Notes: generated by a model from the letters alone, not told the origin. A DNA stretch of 23,812 nucleotides from JBAZTO01 sp041661865 (GCA_041661865.1 JBAZTO010000055.1:1-23812), one strand, 5' to 3'; counted from the first letter of the stretch, positions 1-8,194 are shown. Made by a program: numbers and translations.

Positions 1-53
1 GTTCTGTCGGGTAAGTCCGTTTCATAGTGTAGGAGCCTGCTTGCAGGCGATTT
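1..53. repeat. Terminal direct repeat (copy at 23760-23812)
   Basis: The first 53 bases are identical to the last 53 bases of the window (23760-23812). The match covers 28 bases of ordinary-looking sequence followed by the left arm of a palindromic repeat. It extends exactly to the window end, as expected for a circular assembly or for a graph overlap at a repeat. No replication gene was seen, so a plasmid is not favoured. Confidence 0.95.
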
Positions 54-104
54 TGCCGCACCCGAATGAGCCGCACCCTGAATCGCCTGCAAGCAGGCTC
101 CTAC
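29..104. repeat. REP/BIME-like inverted repeat
   Basis: Bases 29-52 and 81-104 are perfect reverse complements (24 bp) around a 28-base spacer. Each arm carries its own small hairpin (GCCTGC-TT-GCAGGC). This is the structure of dispersed REP/BIME-type palindromes that occur in many copies in some genomes. No gene lies inside it. Copy number cannot be judged here, but the window end stops inside a further copy of the left arm. Confidence 0.85.
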
Positions 105-276
105 GGGATGGCAAGGCGTGACGGATTGGCCGCGAAGAGGCGCAAGAAGCGCAAAAAGGATTCACCCCGGACGGAGCGCGCCCCTGTCGTCCGAAGCCTT
201 GGCGAAGGATAAACGCGCCGGGTGCCGCCCCCGGATTTGTCTCTCCCTCTCCGCCCCGTCCCTCTTTCGTCCGCGA
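105..276. other. Intergenic stretch with degenerate repeat-like sequence
   Basis: No convincing gene is seen. Bases 191-208 (CCGAAGCCTTGGCGAAGG) resemble a short motif that recurs between genes in many bacterial genomes, so this is probably decayed repeat material. The segment lies downstream of the minus-strand nuclease gene that ends at 277. Confidence 0.4.
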
Positions 277-930
277 TTACAGGTAACGGACCTTGTCCTT
301 GTCTTCTATTATCACGACACCGCGCCGGACCAGTTCTTCAAGTTTCTGGTTCCGCCCGGATTCATCCAGCTTGTTGCCGAAGTCGGTGCCGATGCGGGCC
401 AGCAGACTGGCCTTCCTCTTCGGCCGGGGCGCCGAGTTGTCTTTCAGGCGCTTGATCAACTTCTCCATCCTGTCCTCGGGCACGACTGTCTTGGTGGGGA
501 CAACCGGTTTGGGCGCCGCCGCCTTTTTCGGCGGAGTGACCGCCTTGGGCTGGGGCAGGAACGGCAGAGAGGTGAAGGCGTCGTGTCGCGAGGTGCGGAT
601 CCCGTCGGCCTTCAGGTGGGCGACGAGCGGGTCGAAATCCTTGTCCTTGGAGACGATGAAATACTGGCCCTCAGGAAACTGCTGGGCCGTCCGGCCGAGA
701 TAATGGGCCAGGGTCAGGTCGAGCGCGTTGTGTCCGGAGGCGCCGACCTCGATCAGCTGCAGCCGGTCGCCCAGCCGCTGGATTTCCCTCACCAGGGCGA
801 CCGCCAGCTTCTTCTGGTTCTTCCCCAGCATCAGGGTGACCCGCACCGGCTGCCGGGTGATCAAAGCCAGGTCAACCGTCGGAACGTTCTCGAAGTCCAC
901 GAAGACGAAATGGGTGATGGAGGCGGTCAT
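277..930 (-). CDS. PIN/NYN-like domain nuclease, 217 aa
   Basis: Predicted metal-dependent ribonuclease of the PIN/NYN-like fold. The first strand ends in VDFENV (D12, E14, N15), the classic DxEN start of the family. A helix with N68 and D71 follows, and then SKDKDFDPL with D96, D98 and D100, matching the last acidic cluster. Residues 122-152 form a Pro/Ala/Lys-rich linker. Residues 153-217 look like a small C-terminal winged-helix-like module ending in GVVIIEDKDKVRYL. The ATG at 930 has no clear Shine-Dalgarno, but the fold begins immediately after it, so the start is credible. The RNA substrate is unknown. It could act in RNA turnover or as a toxin-like nuclease; no antitoxin-like partner is adjacent. 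A decayed DUF1016 nuclease gene lies just upstream. Confidence 0.8.
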   Translation of the reverse strand: MTASITHFVFVDFENVPTVDLALITRQPVRVTLMLGKNQKKLAVALVREIQRLGDRLQLIEVGASGHNALDLTLAHYLGRTAQQFPEGQYFIVSKDKDFDPLVAHLKADGIRTSRHDAFTSLPFLPQPKAVTPPKKAAAPKPVVPTKTVVPEDRMEKLIKRLKDNSAPRPKRKASLLARIGTDFGNKLDESGRNQKLEELVRRGVVIIEDKDKVRYL

Positions 931-1024
931 GGCGGGGAATCTTCAGGTCTCAGGTTTCAAGTTTCAAGTTTGCTTCGCCATCTCCGTCAGGTCGCTTTGC
1001 CTCCCCCGTTCTTTTGGCTCTGGC

Positions 1025-1204
1025 CTTGACCTTCTGGATAAGGATGACGTTGTGCGCCCAGGGCAATTGGGCAACGGCTCGTTGCCAAATTAGACCATAC
1101 CCAGGGTATTCAGAATAAAACTGGATCATCAGACGGAGATTGCGGGCCGAGAACCCCTTAACCTCGGGCAGATCGTTCTTCAGGTCCGCCTCAAGCCGCG
1201 GAGA
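1025..1204 (-). pseudogene. Remnant of a DUF1016/YhcG-type nuclease gene
   Basis: The minus strand here encodes about 60 residues with the hallmark N-terminal pattern of DUF1016 (YhcG-like) proteins: DLPEVKGFSARNLRLM, then QFYSEYPG, then VAQLPWAHNVILIQK. Family members are typically around 340 residues, with a PD-(D/E)XK domain at the C-terminus. The homology stops abruptly after the IQKVK segment (about 1025) and runs into unrelated low-complexity sequence. No proper start exists, because the frame upstream runs through an antisense-like reading of the neighbouring lyase gene. It is therefore a 5'-internal fragment of a lost gene. It indicates past presence of another nuclease of the kind often found next to type I restriction systems. 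Confidence 0.75.
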
Positions 1205-1259
1205 CTGCAGCGGTATCGCTGATCGCTCCCGGCGATCCGTCGGCCATTCCCGCCCCGGC

Positions 1260-2543
1260 CTACTTCGTCTCGAACGCTCCCAGGTCGGGCGCCGGACCCT
1301 TGAAGGGCAGTTCGACCGGGATGCCGGCGTCCACCAGGCGGCTCCCCGGCCTGGGGTGCATGAAGGCGATGTCGGGCAGGCTGCCATCCGCCTGGCGCGG
1401 GCCGTCGACCCCGTCCGGGACGATGCTCAGGAAGTCGTCGGCGGTGACCGTCGCGTTCTCGAGGTTCCAGGAGTTGGACTGGTCGTCGGGCGGAAAGCGC
1501 TCGTGCCCGGACATCGGCGGGGCGTCGCCGAGGGCGACGTTGTTGCGCAGCACGTGCGTGACGGGCTTGGTCTGCCGCGGCGCCGCCTTCAGGTCAAACT
1601 GGACGGGATTGCTGAACGCCGTGTTGTTGTAGAACCGGAGCATGCCCGGCTGGTAGTTGGCGTTGAAACCCTGCGCGCGGTTGTGGAAGGCGAGGCTGTG
1701 GGTGATGGTGTGGACGGGGATGTGGCCCGGAAACCGGTCGGGATTGAGCAGCCAGCCGCCCATCTTGAATCCGCCCCCGTTCCCGGCGCGCTGGTTGGTG
1801 TCGGGCACGAACCCGTTGCTCCAGGCCCAGCAGTGCTCGATCCGGTGCACGCCGCGGGCGTGGATCAGGTCGTAGCCGTCGTCGCTGTTGAACCAGGCCC
1901 GGCAACCCCGGAAGACATTGCCGTCCATGGTGCTGTGCCCGCCAAAACCGTCGGCGTTCTCCCCGCGGCGGTCCGGATCGTAATTGTGGTGGGAATCGCA
2001 GTTGAGCACGAGGTTGTCGCCGCCCGCGGCGATGAAAAGCCCCGGGCCCTCGTTGTGGTGCAGGTTGAGCCGCTCGAAGATGTTGTGGCTGCCGCCCTCG
2101 ACGCGGATGCCCCAAGATTCATTGGTGTTGGTCAGGATCTGCTGCACGCCGCGGATTTCCAGCCCCCGCAGGTGCAGCCAGCTGCCGGTGACGCTGATGC
2201 CCTTGAGCCGGGCCGGCGTGGCGAGCTGGTGGAAATCAAGGACCGGCGTCTCATCTTGATACGCCCAATAGTTGATGCGTTTCCCTTCCGCGCCGCTCTT
2301 GTTGAGCAAAATGCCGACCGTCATCGTGGTGCCGCTGAAGACGTATGTTCCGCCCCGGATCCAGACCGTGTCACCCGGCGAGACCGCCTCCTGGGCGCGC
2401 GTGACCGTCGCGAACGGTTGCGCGAGGGTCCCCGGATGGGCGTCGATCCCCTCAGGATGGACGTAGAATTCCGCGGCGGTTGCCGGCTGCCACGCGAGCA
2501 GCCCGGCGACCACGGTCCACGAAAGGCGAAAACACAATTTCAT
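1260..2543 (-). CDS. Secreted PL9-like parallel beta-helix polysaccharide lyase, 427 aa
   Basis: The chosen ATG at 2543 gives a signal peptide (residues 1-24, cleavage near ATAA|EF). Longer reading upstream is non-conserved filler. The mature part begins EFYVHPEG..., followed by PGDTVWIRGGTY and many short beta-helix turns. The central block matches pectate lyase family 9 calcium and catalytic motifs: ENADGFGGH (D198), then NSDDGYDL (D221, D222, D225), then GGGFKMGG with K260 in the place of the catalytic lysine. From what is known of that family, it would cleave acidic polysaccharide, probably pectate-like, by beta-elimination outside the cytoplasm. The C-terminus (PGSRLVDAGIPV...PDLGAFE) is the usual closing motif of secreted beta-helix proteins. 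No transporter or other carbohydrate gene is adjacent. The exact substrate is uncertain. Confidence 0.85.
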   Translation of the reverse strand: MKLCFRLSWTVVAGLLAWQPATAAEFYVHPEGIDAHPGTLAQPFATVTRAQEAVSPGDTVWIRGGTYVFSGTTMTVGILLNKSGAEGKRINYWAYQDETPVLDFHQLATPARLKGISVTGSWLHLRGLEIRGVQQILTNTNESWGIRVEGGSHNIFERLNLHHNEGPGLFIAAGGDNLVLNCDSHHNYDPDRRGENADGFGGHSTMDGNVFRGCRAWFNSDDGYDLIHARGVHRIEHCWAWSNGFVPDTNQRAGNGGGFKMGGWLLNPDRFPGHIPVHTITHSLAFHNRAQGFNANYQPGMLRFYNNTAFSNPVQFDLKAAPRQTKPVTHVLRNNVALGDAPPMSGHERFPPDDQSNSWNLENATVTADDFLSIVPDGVDGPRQADGSLPDIAFMHPRPGSRLVDAGIPVELPFKGPAPDLGAFETK

Positions 2544-2642
2544 GATCTTGGGGTGTTGGGGTGTCGACGCAGTCTGATGAAGGCAGCCCGCCTGCGTCAC
2601 AACTTCGGCGCGGCAAGCGGGCAGAGTGTTGGGCCTCCAGTC

Positions 2643-2658
2643 GGAGGCGTCAAATGTT
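2643..2658. repeat. Short dispersed repeat (second copy 3800-3815)
   Basis: GGAGGCGTCAAATGTT occurs here and, identically, at 3800-3815. Here it forms one arm of a CCTCC/GGAGG hairpin. At the second copy it supplies the stop codon of the HEPN-like gene. This looks like a small dispersed intergenic palindrome family rather than a gene-specific signal. Confidence 0.55.
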
Positions 2659-2995
2659 TCACCGCCGCTCGCCCCCGGCTCCTGGCTCTGCGCTCCCGGC
2701 TCTCGGCTCGGTGGATTGGGCAATCCCCCCCCTGCGTCAAACGGCAACCGGCTTGCCGCGCCGCAGCTTCGCGCGAAGGCGGGCTCAGTCCGACAGCGGC
2801 TCAATGGCAATATGTAAAGCCCGACCCGTTTTCTTGTCTCCGCACTCAACAACCAGTCAAACGTGCGGCCAAATTTGATTCGAAGTTCTCGTCTTCCGGA
2901 CGGTTGCACGTCGAGGGGCAAACTCAGCTTGCAACTGACGCCGTTCCCGGCGTTATTCCCCGCAGCACTAATTTAAAGGTTCCACCCTGGTGACA

Positions 2996-3012
2996 AGAGC
3001 CCATGGGGCTCT
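2996..3012 (-). terminator. Candidate hairpin downstream of the DUF3800 gene
   Basis: AGAGCCC and GGGCTCT form a perfect 7-bp stem around an ATG loop, about 45 bases past the stop of the minus-strand DUF3800 gene. There is no U-run on the minus strand, so intrinsic termination is only a possibility. Confidence 0.35.
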
Positions 3013-3056
3013 CTCGAAAGAGTAGCCGGGGTGGTCGCTTTTTCGGGTGTCGCGCA

Positions 3057-3734
3057 TCAGTAATAAAACCGGATGCCGCCCTTGAATATTTCAAATTCAC
3101 TCCGGATGACGGGATGGATTATCATGTAAGAGCGGTCATCGCCGCTGTTCCACTTCCGATAGATGGCCCAATTGCAGTAGTCCGCGATCTGTAGATCCAG
3201 ATTCGACTTGGACTCATGGTGGTGGACGCGGAACCTGGTTTCCGCCGGCAGTTCCCGGGCGAGAGTCACCTTCACCGCCTTTTCCACGGCTTCGCGATGC
3301 TTGTTCACGGGCACGCGGTCGGTAAAGACGATGACTTCCTGAAAATCGCCGAGATTATGTTGTCCAAGCACGTGCCGCAGGAGGTAACCGAGCATCCGCG
3401 GATAGAAATATTCCACCGGCTGCAGGGCTGGTCCGGTCTTGCGCTTCTCCACGATCAGTGAATCCACCCGGACACCTTCGAGGTGCCGGGCGATAATGGC
3501 GAAGACCGCATTGCGCACGGCCTGCCGATCCTCGGCTGCATGAAAATACTCGAGATTGGTGCCGAGCTCGACGAGATCATATTTCAATTCAATCAATTCC
3601 TTCCCGGCGTGGAATGGCCGCTCCTTGGTCAGACTGCTCAGCACAAAATACTTCGTGCCCGCGGGTGAGAAATCCAGATTTCCGCCCTCGTCAAGGAAGA
3701 CGTAGAGATACCGGGAGGCGGGCGTGGACGTCAT
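3057..3734 (-). CDS. DUF3800 domain protein, 225 aa
   Basis: DUF3800 proteins have a predicted RNase H-like fold of unknown activity and often sit in defence or mobile regions. Family marks visible here are an N-terminal FLDEGGNLDF (D15, E16), the strand TKYFVLSSL, the central IVFTDRVPV (D139), and the C-terminal SNLDLQIADYCNWAIYRKW (D180, D185). The acidic residues sit where a metal-dependent nuclease of this fold would need them, so catalytic competence is plausible but inferred. The protein is full length. The HEPN-like gene upstream ends 72 bases away on the same strand and the two may be co-transcribed. The ATG at 3734 directly precedes the conserved first strand. No Shine-Dalgarno is obvious. 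Confidence 0.8.
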   Translation of the reverse strand: MTSTPASRYLYVFLDEGGNLDFSPAGTKYFVLSSLTKERPFHAGKELIELKYDLVELGTNLEYFHAAEDRQAVRNAVFAIIARHLEGVRVDSLIVEKRKTGPALQPVEYFYPRMLGYLLRHVLGQHNLGDFQEVIVFTDRVPVNKHREAVEKAVKVTLARELPAETRFRVHHHESKSNLDLQIADYCNWAIYRKWNSGDDRSYMIIHPVIRSEFEIFKGGIRFYY

Positions 3735-3806
3735 GGGTCCGGATTAATAAGCATCGCCAGTGGCCCCGGAGCGACTGGTGAAAGCTGGGGTAGCCCGCCG
3801 GAGGCG

Positions 3807-4346
3807 TCAAATGTTCTGTCGACGGGTGTCGAGTTGGTCGGCAATCGTCCTCACTTGCAGGGCGAAATGCAGGAAGTCGGGGGCGAGCAGATATTCGCCA
3901 TGCATGTATTCGTTGCGGAGTTTGGGCACGAGCCGGACGAGCAATTCGGCGCGTGAAGCAGGCCTTTCCCCAAGCTGCCGACGAATCATTTTTCCGAAAG
4001 GCTCAGTGAACGCCGGTGCCTCCCCGAACAGTGAATCCGCAATCAACCCATCCTCCAGCGCCTTGGCCAGCAACTCCTGGAGTTTGCCGTCATCGGAGCG
4101 GTAATGGAGCTTGAGTGCTTTCTCGAGGCCAAGGACGGCGTGAAAGAAGGCGGCGCTGGCCAGCTTGTAATCGTAGCGAGAGAACCGGATGAGCGAGCCG
4201 GCCACGGCGAAAAAGCTCGAGGCTCGACCGTGCAACTCCCGTTCTTCGCCAAGCCACGCCGCTTTGGTTTCCAGAAAGTCGGCATCAATGCCGAACGACT
4301 GCCAACTGGTATGCTCCTTCAATCCGGTCGCCGGCTCTTTGCTCAT
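3807..4346 (-). CDS. HEPN-like protein with R-x4-H motif, 179 aa
   Basis: An all-helical protein. The segment FFHAVLGLEKALKLHYR (about 67-83) resembles the second helix of HEPN domains. LRNEYMHGEYL (143-153) contains R144-N-E-Y-M-H149, the R-x4-6-H motif that forms the RNase active site in many HEPN toxins and CRISPR or abortive-infection nucleases. The ATG at 4346 has a strong GGAGG Shine-Dalgarno five bases upstream, the best in this part of the window. No nucleotidyltransferase (MNT) antitoxin is next to it. Its neighbours are a DUF3800 gene downstream and a secreted protein gene upstream, all on one strand. Visible GC content is lower than in the metabolic genes at the right end, in keeping with transfer. 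Ribonuclease function is inferred from the motif only. Confidence 0.6.
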   Translation of the reverse strand: MSKEPATGLKEHTSWQSFGIDADFLETKAAWLGEERELHGRASSFFAVAGSLIRFSRYDYKLASAAFFHAVLGLEKALKLHYRSDDGKLQELLAKALEDGLIADSLFGEAPAFTEPFGKMIRRQLGERPASRAELLVRLVPKLRNEYMHGEYLLAPDFLHFALQVRTIADQLDTRRQNI

Positions 4347-4372
4347 TTAATCCTCCGTGTCGCGGCAGCGGG

Positions 4373-4873
4373 CTAGAACTTCGGCACGGCTTTCCGCTTG
4401 GCGTCGTCTTCAGCCTGCGTCTTTGCTACTTGGTCTACAATCGCTTTGGATTGGATATCGAGCCAGGTCAGCATGCTGATCGCCAAGGAGCCATCGGGTG
4501 CGACCCAGTAGGTCACGATCCCTTTTTTGACGAGTTTCCATTCTCCACCGTAGGCGGCAAGGGCCGCCTCGATCTGCTCGTCGGTCCATTGCCGATCCAT
4601 TTGGAGTCGGACTGCCGCAAGATCCAGCGAAGGCAGGAAAAACACCGGCTGGACACGGAGATCGCCCTTACGGAACTCACGGACGCTGAACTGACCTTTG
4701 ACAGTCACCGGGCCACGTGTGGGATTCATAAACGAACCGGTCGATTGCGTCTTTGAAGATTTAGCCGGGCCGTAGCGATCCACAAAATACGCCGGCGTCT
4801 TGTCATCAAGTGCCCCGGCCGAAGCGATGGCCGTGAGGAGAAAGAACAGGGCCTGGATTCGAAGCGCTTTCAT
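4373..4873 (-). CDS. Small secreted protein of unknown function, 166 aa
   Basis: Not recognised. The ATG at 4873 gives a typical signal peptide (MKALRIQALFFLLTAIASAG), so the mature protein starts near ALDD and is exported. Upstream codons in the same frame are not protein-like. The mature part contains DKTPAYFVDRYGPAK and PVTVKGQFSVREFRKGDLRV. A later stretch, QWTDEQIEAALAAYGGEWKLV, is followed by YWVAPDGSLAISML, a pattern suggesting a small repeated alpha-beta unit. It lies between hsdR (79 bases downstream of the hsdR stop) and the HEPN-like gene. Nothing links it functionally to restriction, and it may simply share the transcript. Confidence 0.7.
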   Translation of the reverse strand: MKALRIQALFFLLTAIASAGALDDKTPAYFVDRYGPAKSSKTQSTGSFMNPTRGPVTVKGQFSVREFRKGDLRVQPVFFLPSLDLAAVRLQMDRQWTDEQIEAALAAYGGEWKLVKKGIVTYWVAPDGSLAISMLTWLDIQSKAIVDQVAKTQAEDDAKRKAVPKF

Positions 4874-4952
4874 AAGATCGTAGATCAATTCGCCGTCCGT
4901 GGCCCTTTGTTTCGCGGAAGTCCGAGGAGAGCAGGCGGAGTACAATGATATC

Positions 4953-7900
4953 TTATTGGTCGGGCGCTTTCTCCCTCAGCGCTTCCCACAGGAGCACGTT
5001 ATTCAGCAGTATTTCCTTCAGTCCTTGGCGGACAGCGGCGGAGTTCAGCGCCTGGGTGCTCATCGAGGTGTGCGCATCGAGCGCGTCCACGATGGCGTTG
5101 GTGAGCTCGGTATCCAGGTCGGGCGAGGCCGCGAACTGCTCCTTCGTGTTATTGGCGGCCTGTTGCCGTAGCGTGACGGACTCCATCAACTTACCTTTGA
5201 GAACATGGTTCACGTATACCAATCGGTCTTGCTCCGTGGTATCAGCGCCGAACAACTCGTTCAGCTTTTCGATAAGATCGGCAATAAACGCCTTTTGCTT
5301 TTCCTGGATGCTGCCGCTGCCGGCTTCCGTGATCGGCTCCAGCTTGGGCGCTTCGCCCTGCCCGAGTGGCATCGCCCGCTTCCCGAGGTTTCTAAGATTG
5401 TGGTGCGTGAGCACCACCTTGGAGAGATCAATGCCTTCGCGCTCCCGCCCGAACTCCAACAAAGGTAACAGGCGGCGGTAAAAGATGGCACGTTTCTCGA
5501 TGGCGGTGTTCCCGTAGTCGAAGATCTGCGACAGGAAGGTGTAGAGCCGCAGGAATGCCCCCATATCGCTCTTGAACAGGATCAAAGCGTTCATCTCTTC
5601 CTGCGCGACTTTGGCCGCAGCTTCGTCATTCTTTTCCCTGGCAATTCTCAACGCTTCCTGTGCCGCCCGGTATTTCCTCATCAACCGGTCCTCGACCGGG
5701 GTGATGGCCGCGATCAGCTCGCTTTGCTTGGCGGTTGGGCGCAATTCCACCTCGACCACCCGATCAACCTCGCCGTCGTCGTAGTGCCCGGCGGCATCCA
5801 GCTTGGCGCGGAGGTTGTAGACCAGGTTTGGGTTCGTGGTGGTCGAAAGCTCGGCTGTCTCGTAGTAGGTCTTGAAGGCGGCCAGCACCTCGTCGGCGAA
5901 GTTCACGAAATCCAGCACGTAGGTCGTTTCCTTCCCGGGATAGGCACGATTCAACCGGGACAAGGTCTGCACGGCCTGAATGCCGGCCAACCGCTTGTCC
6001 ACATACATGCCGCATAGAAGCGGCTGGTCGAAGCCAGTCTGGAATTTGTTGGCCACGAGCAGCACCTGATACTCGTCTCCCTTGAACGCTTCGCGGATAT
6101 CCCGCCCCTTCAGGTTGGCATTCATCGTCTGACTGACCTCGCTGAACGCATCCGGTCCGGACTCCTTGTCGTGCACCTCACCCGAGAACGCCACCAACGT
6201 GCTGATCTTATAGCCGTGCTCCTTGATATATTTGTTGATCGCCAGCTGCCAACGCACGGCCTCCACCCGGCTGCTGACCACGACCATGGCCTTGCCGCGG
6301 CCGCCGAGCAATGGGGCCACGTAGGTGCGATAGTGCTCCACCACGACCTGCACCTTCTGCGAAATGTTGTAGGGGTGCAGCCGCACCCAGTTCATGATGC
6401 CCTTCAACGCCGCACTCCGCTCAACCGCCTGATCGTCGTAGTCTTTGCCCTCGTGGGCCAGCTTGAAGGCCAGTTTGTAGGGCGTGTAATTCCGCAGCAC
6501 ATCCAGGATGAACTTCTCCTCGATGGCCTGACGCATGGAATAGACATGGAACGGTGCCGGAACATTGTCCGGTGCCGGCTTCCGCGTGGGGTCGGGCCGG
6601 GTGCCGAATATCTCGATCGTCTTGTTCTTCGGCGTGGCGGTGAAGGCCACAAACGTGATGCCTTTGTCGTCCGCCCGCGCGGTCATCTGCGCCGCGAGGA
6701 TGTCCTCGGTGCCCACCTCGCCGCCATCGTTGAGATCCGCCAGCTCCTCGGGTGAAAGCACGGCCTTGAGCTTCGACGCGGCCTCACCGGTCTGCGAGCT
6801 GTGGGCCTCGTCGGCGATCACCGCGAAACGCTTGCCCGCCGTCGCGGCCAGCTTCCGCACCGCCTCGAGGGCGAAGGGGAAAGTCTGGATCGTGCAGACC
6901 ACGATCTTTTTGTCGCCCGACAGGGCCTCGGCGAGCTTGCTGCTCTTGCTGCCGTCCTTGTTCGTGATGGTCGCCACCACGCCGGTCTGGCGCTGGAAGT
7001 CGAAAAGCGCCTCCTGCAGCTGGGCGTCGATTACGTTGCGGTCGGAGACGACCAGCACGGTATCGAAGAGCTTCCCGGCCTGGGCATCGTGCAGCTCGGA
7101 CAGGAAGTGGGCGGTCCACGCAATTGAGTTGGTCTTGCCCGAGCCGGCCGAGTGCTGGACGAGGTATTTGCCGCCCGGGCCTTCCTTTAATACAGTGGCC
7201 TGCAGCTTGCGGGTTACATCCAGTTGGTGGAAGCGCGGGAAGATGAGGTCGGTGATCTGCTTGGCGTTATTGCGCTGGGCGATCACGTAGCGGCCGAGTA
7301 TCTCCAGCCAGCTGTCGCGGGCCCACACCTTCTCCCACAGGTAGGCGGTGCGGTGGCCGCCGGCCGGATTCACCGGATTGCCCTTCGCCCCGTTGTCACC
7401 CTGGTTGAACGGCAAGAAGTTCGTAGCTGGGCCCTGCAGCTTGGTGACCATGGCGACCTCGCTGTTGCTCACGGCGAAATGCACCACGGCGCCATTGGGG
7501 AAGGACAGCAGCGTTTCCGGGCCCTGGCCCTTGGGGCGGGGCAGGCGGTCGAAGCGGTATTGGTCGATGGCGTCGCCGATGCTCTGGGTGAAATCGGTCT
7601 TCAGCTCGACCGTCGCCACTGGCAGTCCGTTGAGGAACAGCGCTAGATCAATGCAATTCTCGTTGTGCAGGGAATACTTCACCTGCCGCACGACCCGCAG
7701 CCGGTTGGCGGCGTAGCGGATCATGATGTCAGGATTGATCACGAGGGCCGGCTTGAACTCCGCCAGCTTGAGCGGCTGCCGGAGCCCCAGCAGTTCGACC
7801 CCGTGCCGCAGCACATCGAGCGTGCCCCGCTGGTCGATCTGGTCGCGCAGCCGGGCTAGCAATGTTTCCTGGGCCGCTCCACCGTGATTTTTACCGAGGG

Positions 7901-8069
7901 TTTCCCACGCTTGGGGCTGGGTCGCCTGCACCCAAGCCAGCACATCAGCCGGGAAGAGCGCCTTGGCCCTGTCATAGTCTGCCGCATCACCCTCGGTGTA
8001 GAGCCAGCCGTTCGCCCCGAGATAACGGCAGATCTCGTCCTCGAAGCTTATTTCCTTGTGGAGGCTCAT
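4953..8069 (-). CDS. hsdR: Type I restriction enzyme R subunit, 1038 aa
   Basis: Restriction and DNA-translocation subunit of a type I system. An N-terminal PD-(D/E)XK nuclease is shown by CIDLALFLNGLPVATVELK (D141, E155, K157). The superfamily 2 motor follows: Walker A HSAGSGKT (306-313), DEAH box at 420-423, motif III FTATP (476-480), and motif VI QTLSRLNR (701-708). The C-terminal part (about 780-1038) is helical, as expected for docking to the HsdM/HsdS core. Length is normal for the family and no motif is missing. It begins MSLHKEISFEDEI, the usual start of this HsdR family. Unlike the other genes of the locus it does not overlap its upstream neighbour: a 139-base spacer with iterated motifs separates it from the DUF4062 gene, so it may be expressed separately. 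Confidence 0.97.
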   Translation of the reverse strand: MSLHKEISFEDEICRYLGANGWLYTEGDAADYDRAKALFPADVLAWVQATQPQAWETLGKNHGGAAQETLLARLRDQIDQRGTLDVLRHGVELLGLRQPLKLAEFKPALVINPDIMIRYAANRLRVVRQVKYSLHNENCIDLALFLNGLPVATVELKTDFTQSIGDAIDQYRFDRLPRPKGQGPETLLSFPNGAVVHFAVSNSEVAMVTKLQGPATNFLPFNQGDNGAKGNPVNPAGGHRTAYLWEKVWARDSWLEILGRYVIAQRNNAKQITDLIFPRFHQLDVTRKLQATVLKEGPGGKYLVQHSAGSGKTNSIAWTAHFLSELHDAQAGKLFDTVLVVSDRNVIDAQLQEALFDFQRQTGVVATITNKDGSKSSKLAEALSGDKKIVVCTIQTFPFALEAVRKLAATAGKRFAVIADEAHSSQTGEAASKLKAVLSPEELADLNDGGEVGTEDILAAQMTARADDKGITFVAFTATPKNKTIEIFGTRPDPTRKPAPDNVPAPFHVYSMRQAIEEKFILDVLRNYTPYKLAFKLAHEGKDYDDQAVERSAALKGIMNWVRLHPYNISQKVQVVVEHYRTYVAPLLGGRGKAMVVVSSRVEAVRWQLAINKYIKEHGYKISTLVAFSGEVHDKESGPDAFSEVSQTMNANLKGRDIREAFKGDEYQVLLVANKFQTGFDQPLLCGMYVDKRLAGIQAVQTLSRLNRAYPGKETTYVLDFVNFADEVLAAFKTYYETAELSTTTNPNLVYNLRAKLDAAGHYDDGEVDRVVEVELRPTAKQSELIAAITPVEDRLMRKYRAAQEALRIAREKNDEAAAKVAQEEMNALILFKSDMGAFLRLYTFLSQIFDYGNTAIEKRAIFYRRLLPLLEFGREREGIDLSKVVLTHHNLRNLGKRAMPLGQGEAPKLEPITEAGSGSIQEKQKAFIADLIEKLNELFGADTTEQDRLVYVNHVLKGKLMESVTLRQQAANNTKEQFAASPDLDTELTNAIVDALDAHTSMSTQALNSAAVRQGLKEILLNNVLLWEALREKAPDQ

Positions 8070-8084
8070 GGGCGGGGTGGGCGC

Positions 8085-8194
8085 ATCTGACGATTAAGGT
8101 AAAACATCTGACGATTATCTGACGATTACGGCGACCCTTTTCCGGGAACGAATCGGTCGATTCCACCAAAACGTCGGACGATTATCGGTCGATT
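8085..8194 (-). promoter_or_regulatory. Iterated motif cluster in front of hsdR
   Basis: The spacer between the DUF4062 gene and hsdR contains ATCTGACGATTA three times (8085-8096, 8106-8117, 8117-8128, the last two sharing one base). A variant GTCGGACGATTA occurs at 8173-8184, and ATCGGTCGATT occurs twice (8152-8162, 8184-8194). Repeated motifs at 10-21-base spacing just before a start codon could be regulator-binding iterons controlling hsdR. Equally, they could be slippage-generated sequence continuing the repetitive 3' end of the upstream gene. No protein is assigned to them. Confidence 0.45.

Larger units (their letters stand above)
2544..3056. other. Intergenic region with decayed repeats
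   Basis: No gene is supported in these roughly 510 bases. It contains the hairpin CCTCC-AGTC-GGAGG with the short repeat GGAGGCGTCAAATGTT at 2643-2658, which recurs at 3800-3815. It also holds a small hairpin at 2938-2953 and a GAGCCC-type hairpin at 2996-3012. It should include the promoter and leader of the beta-helix lyase, but no clear promoter motif was recognised. Confidence 0.5.

Noticed and set aside
2544..2921. N-terminal extension of the beta-helix lyase by 126 codons
   Set aside because: The extension is low-complexity and contains intergenic repeat sequence; a signal peptide starts exactly at the ATG at 2543.
2938..2953. Hairpin ACGCCG/CGGCGT followed by a few T
   Set aside because: No plus-strand gene ends near it, and the stem is only six pairs; not supported as a terminator.
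1140..2993. Long plus-strand open frame (617 codons) opposite the beta-helix lyase
   Set aside because: Its translation has no recognisable motif and is a shadow of the minus-strand gene, which has a signal peptide and lyase motifs; long antisense frames are common in GC-rich DNA.
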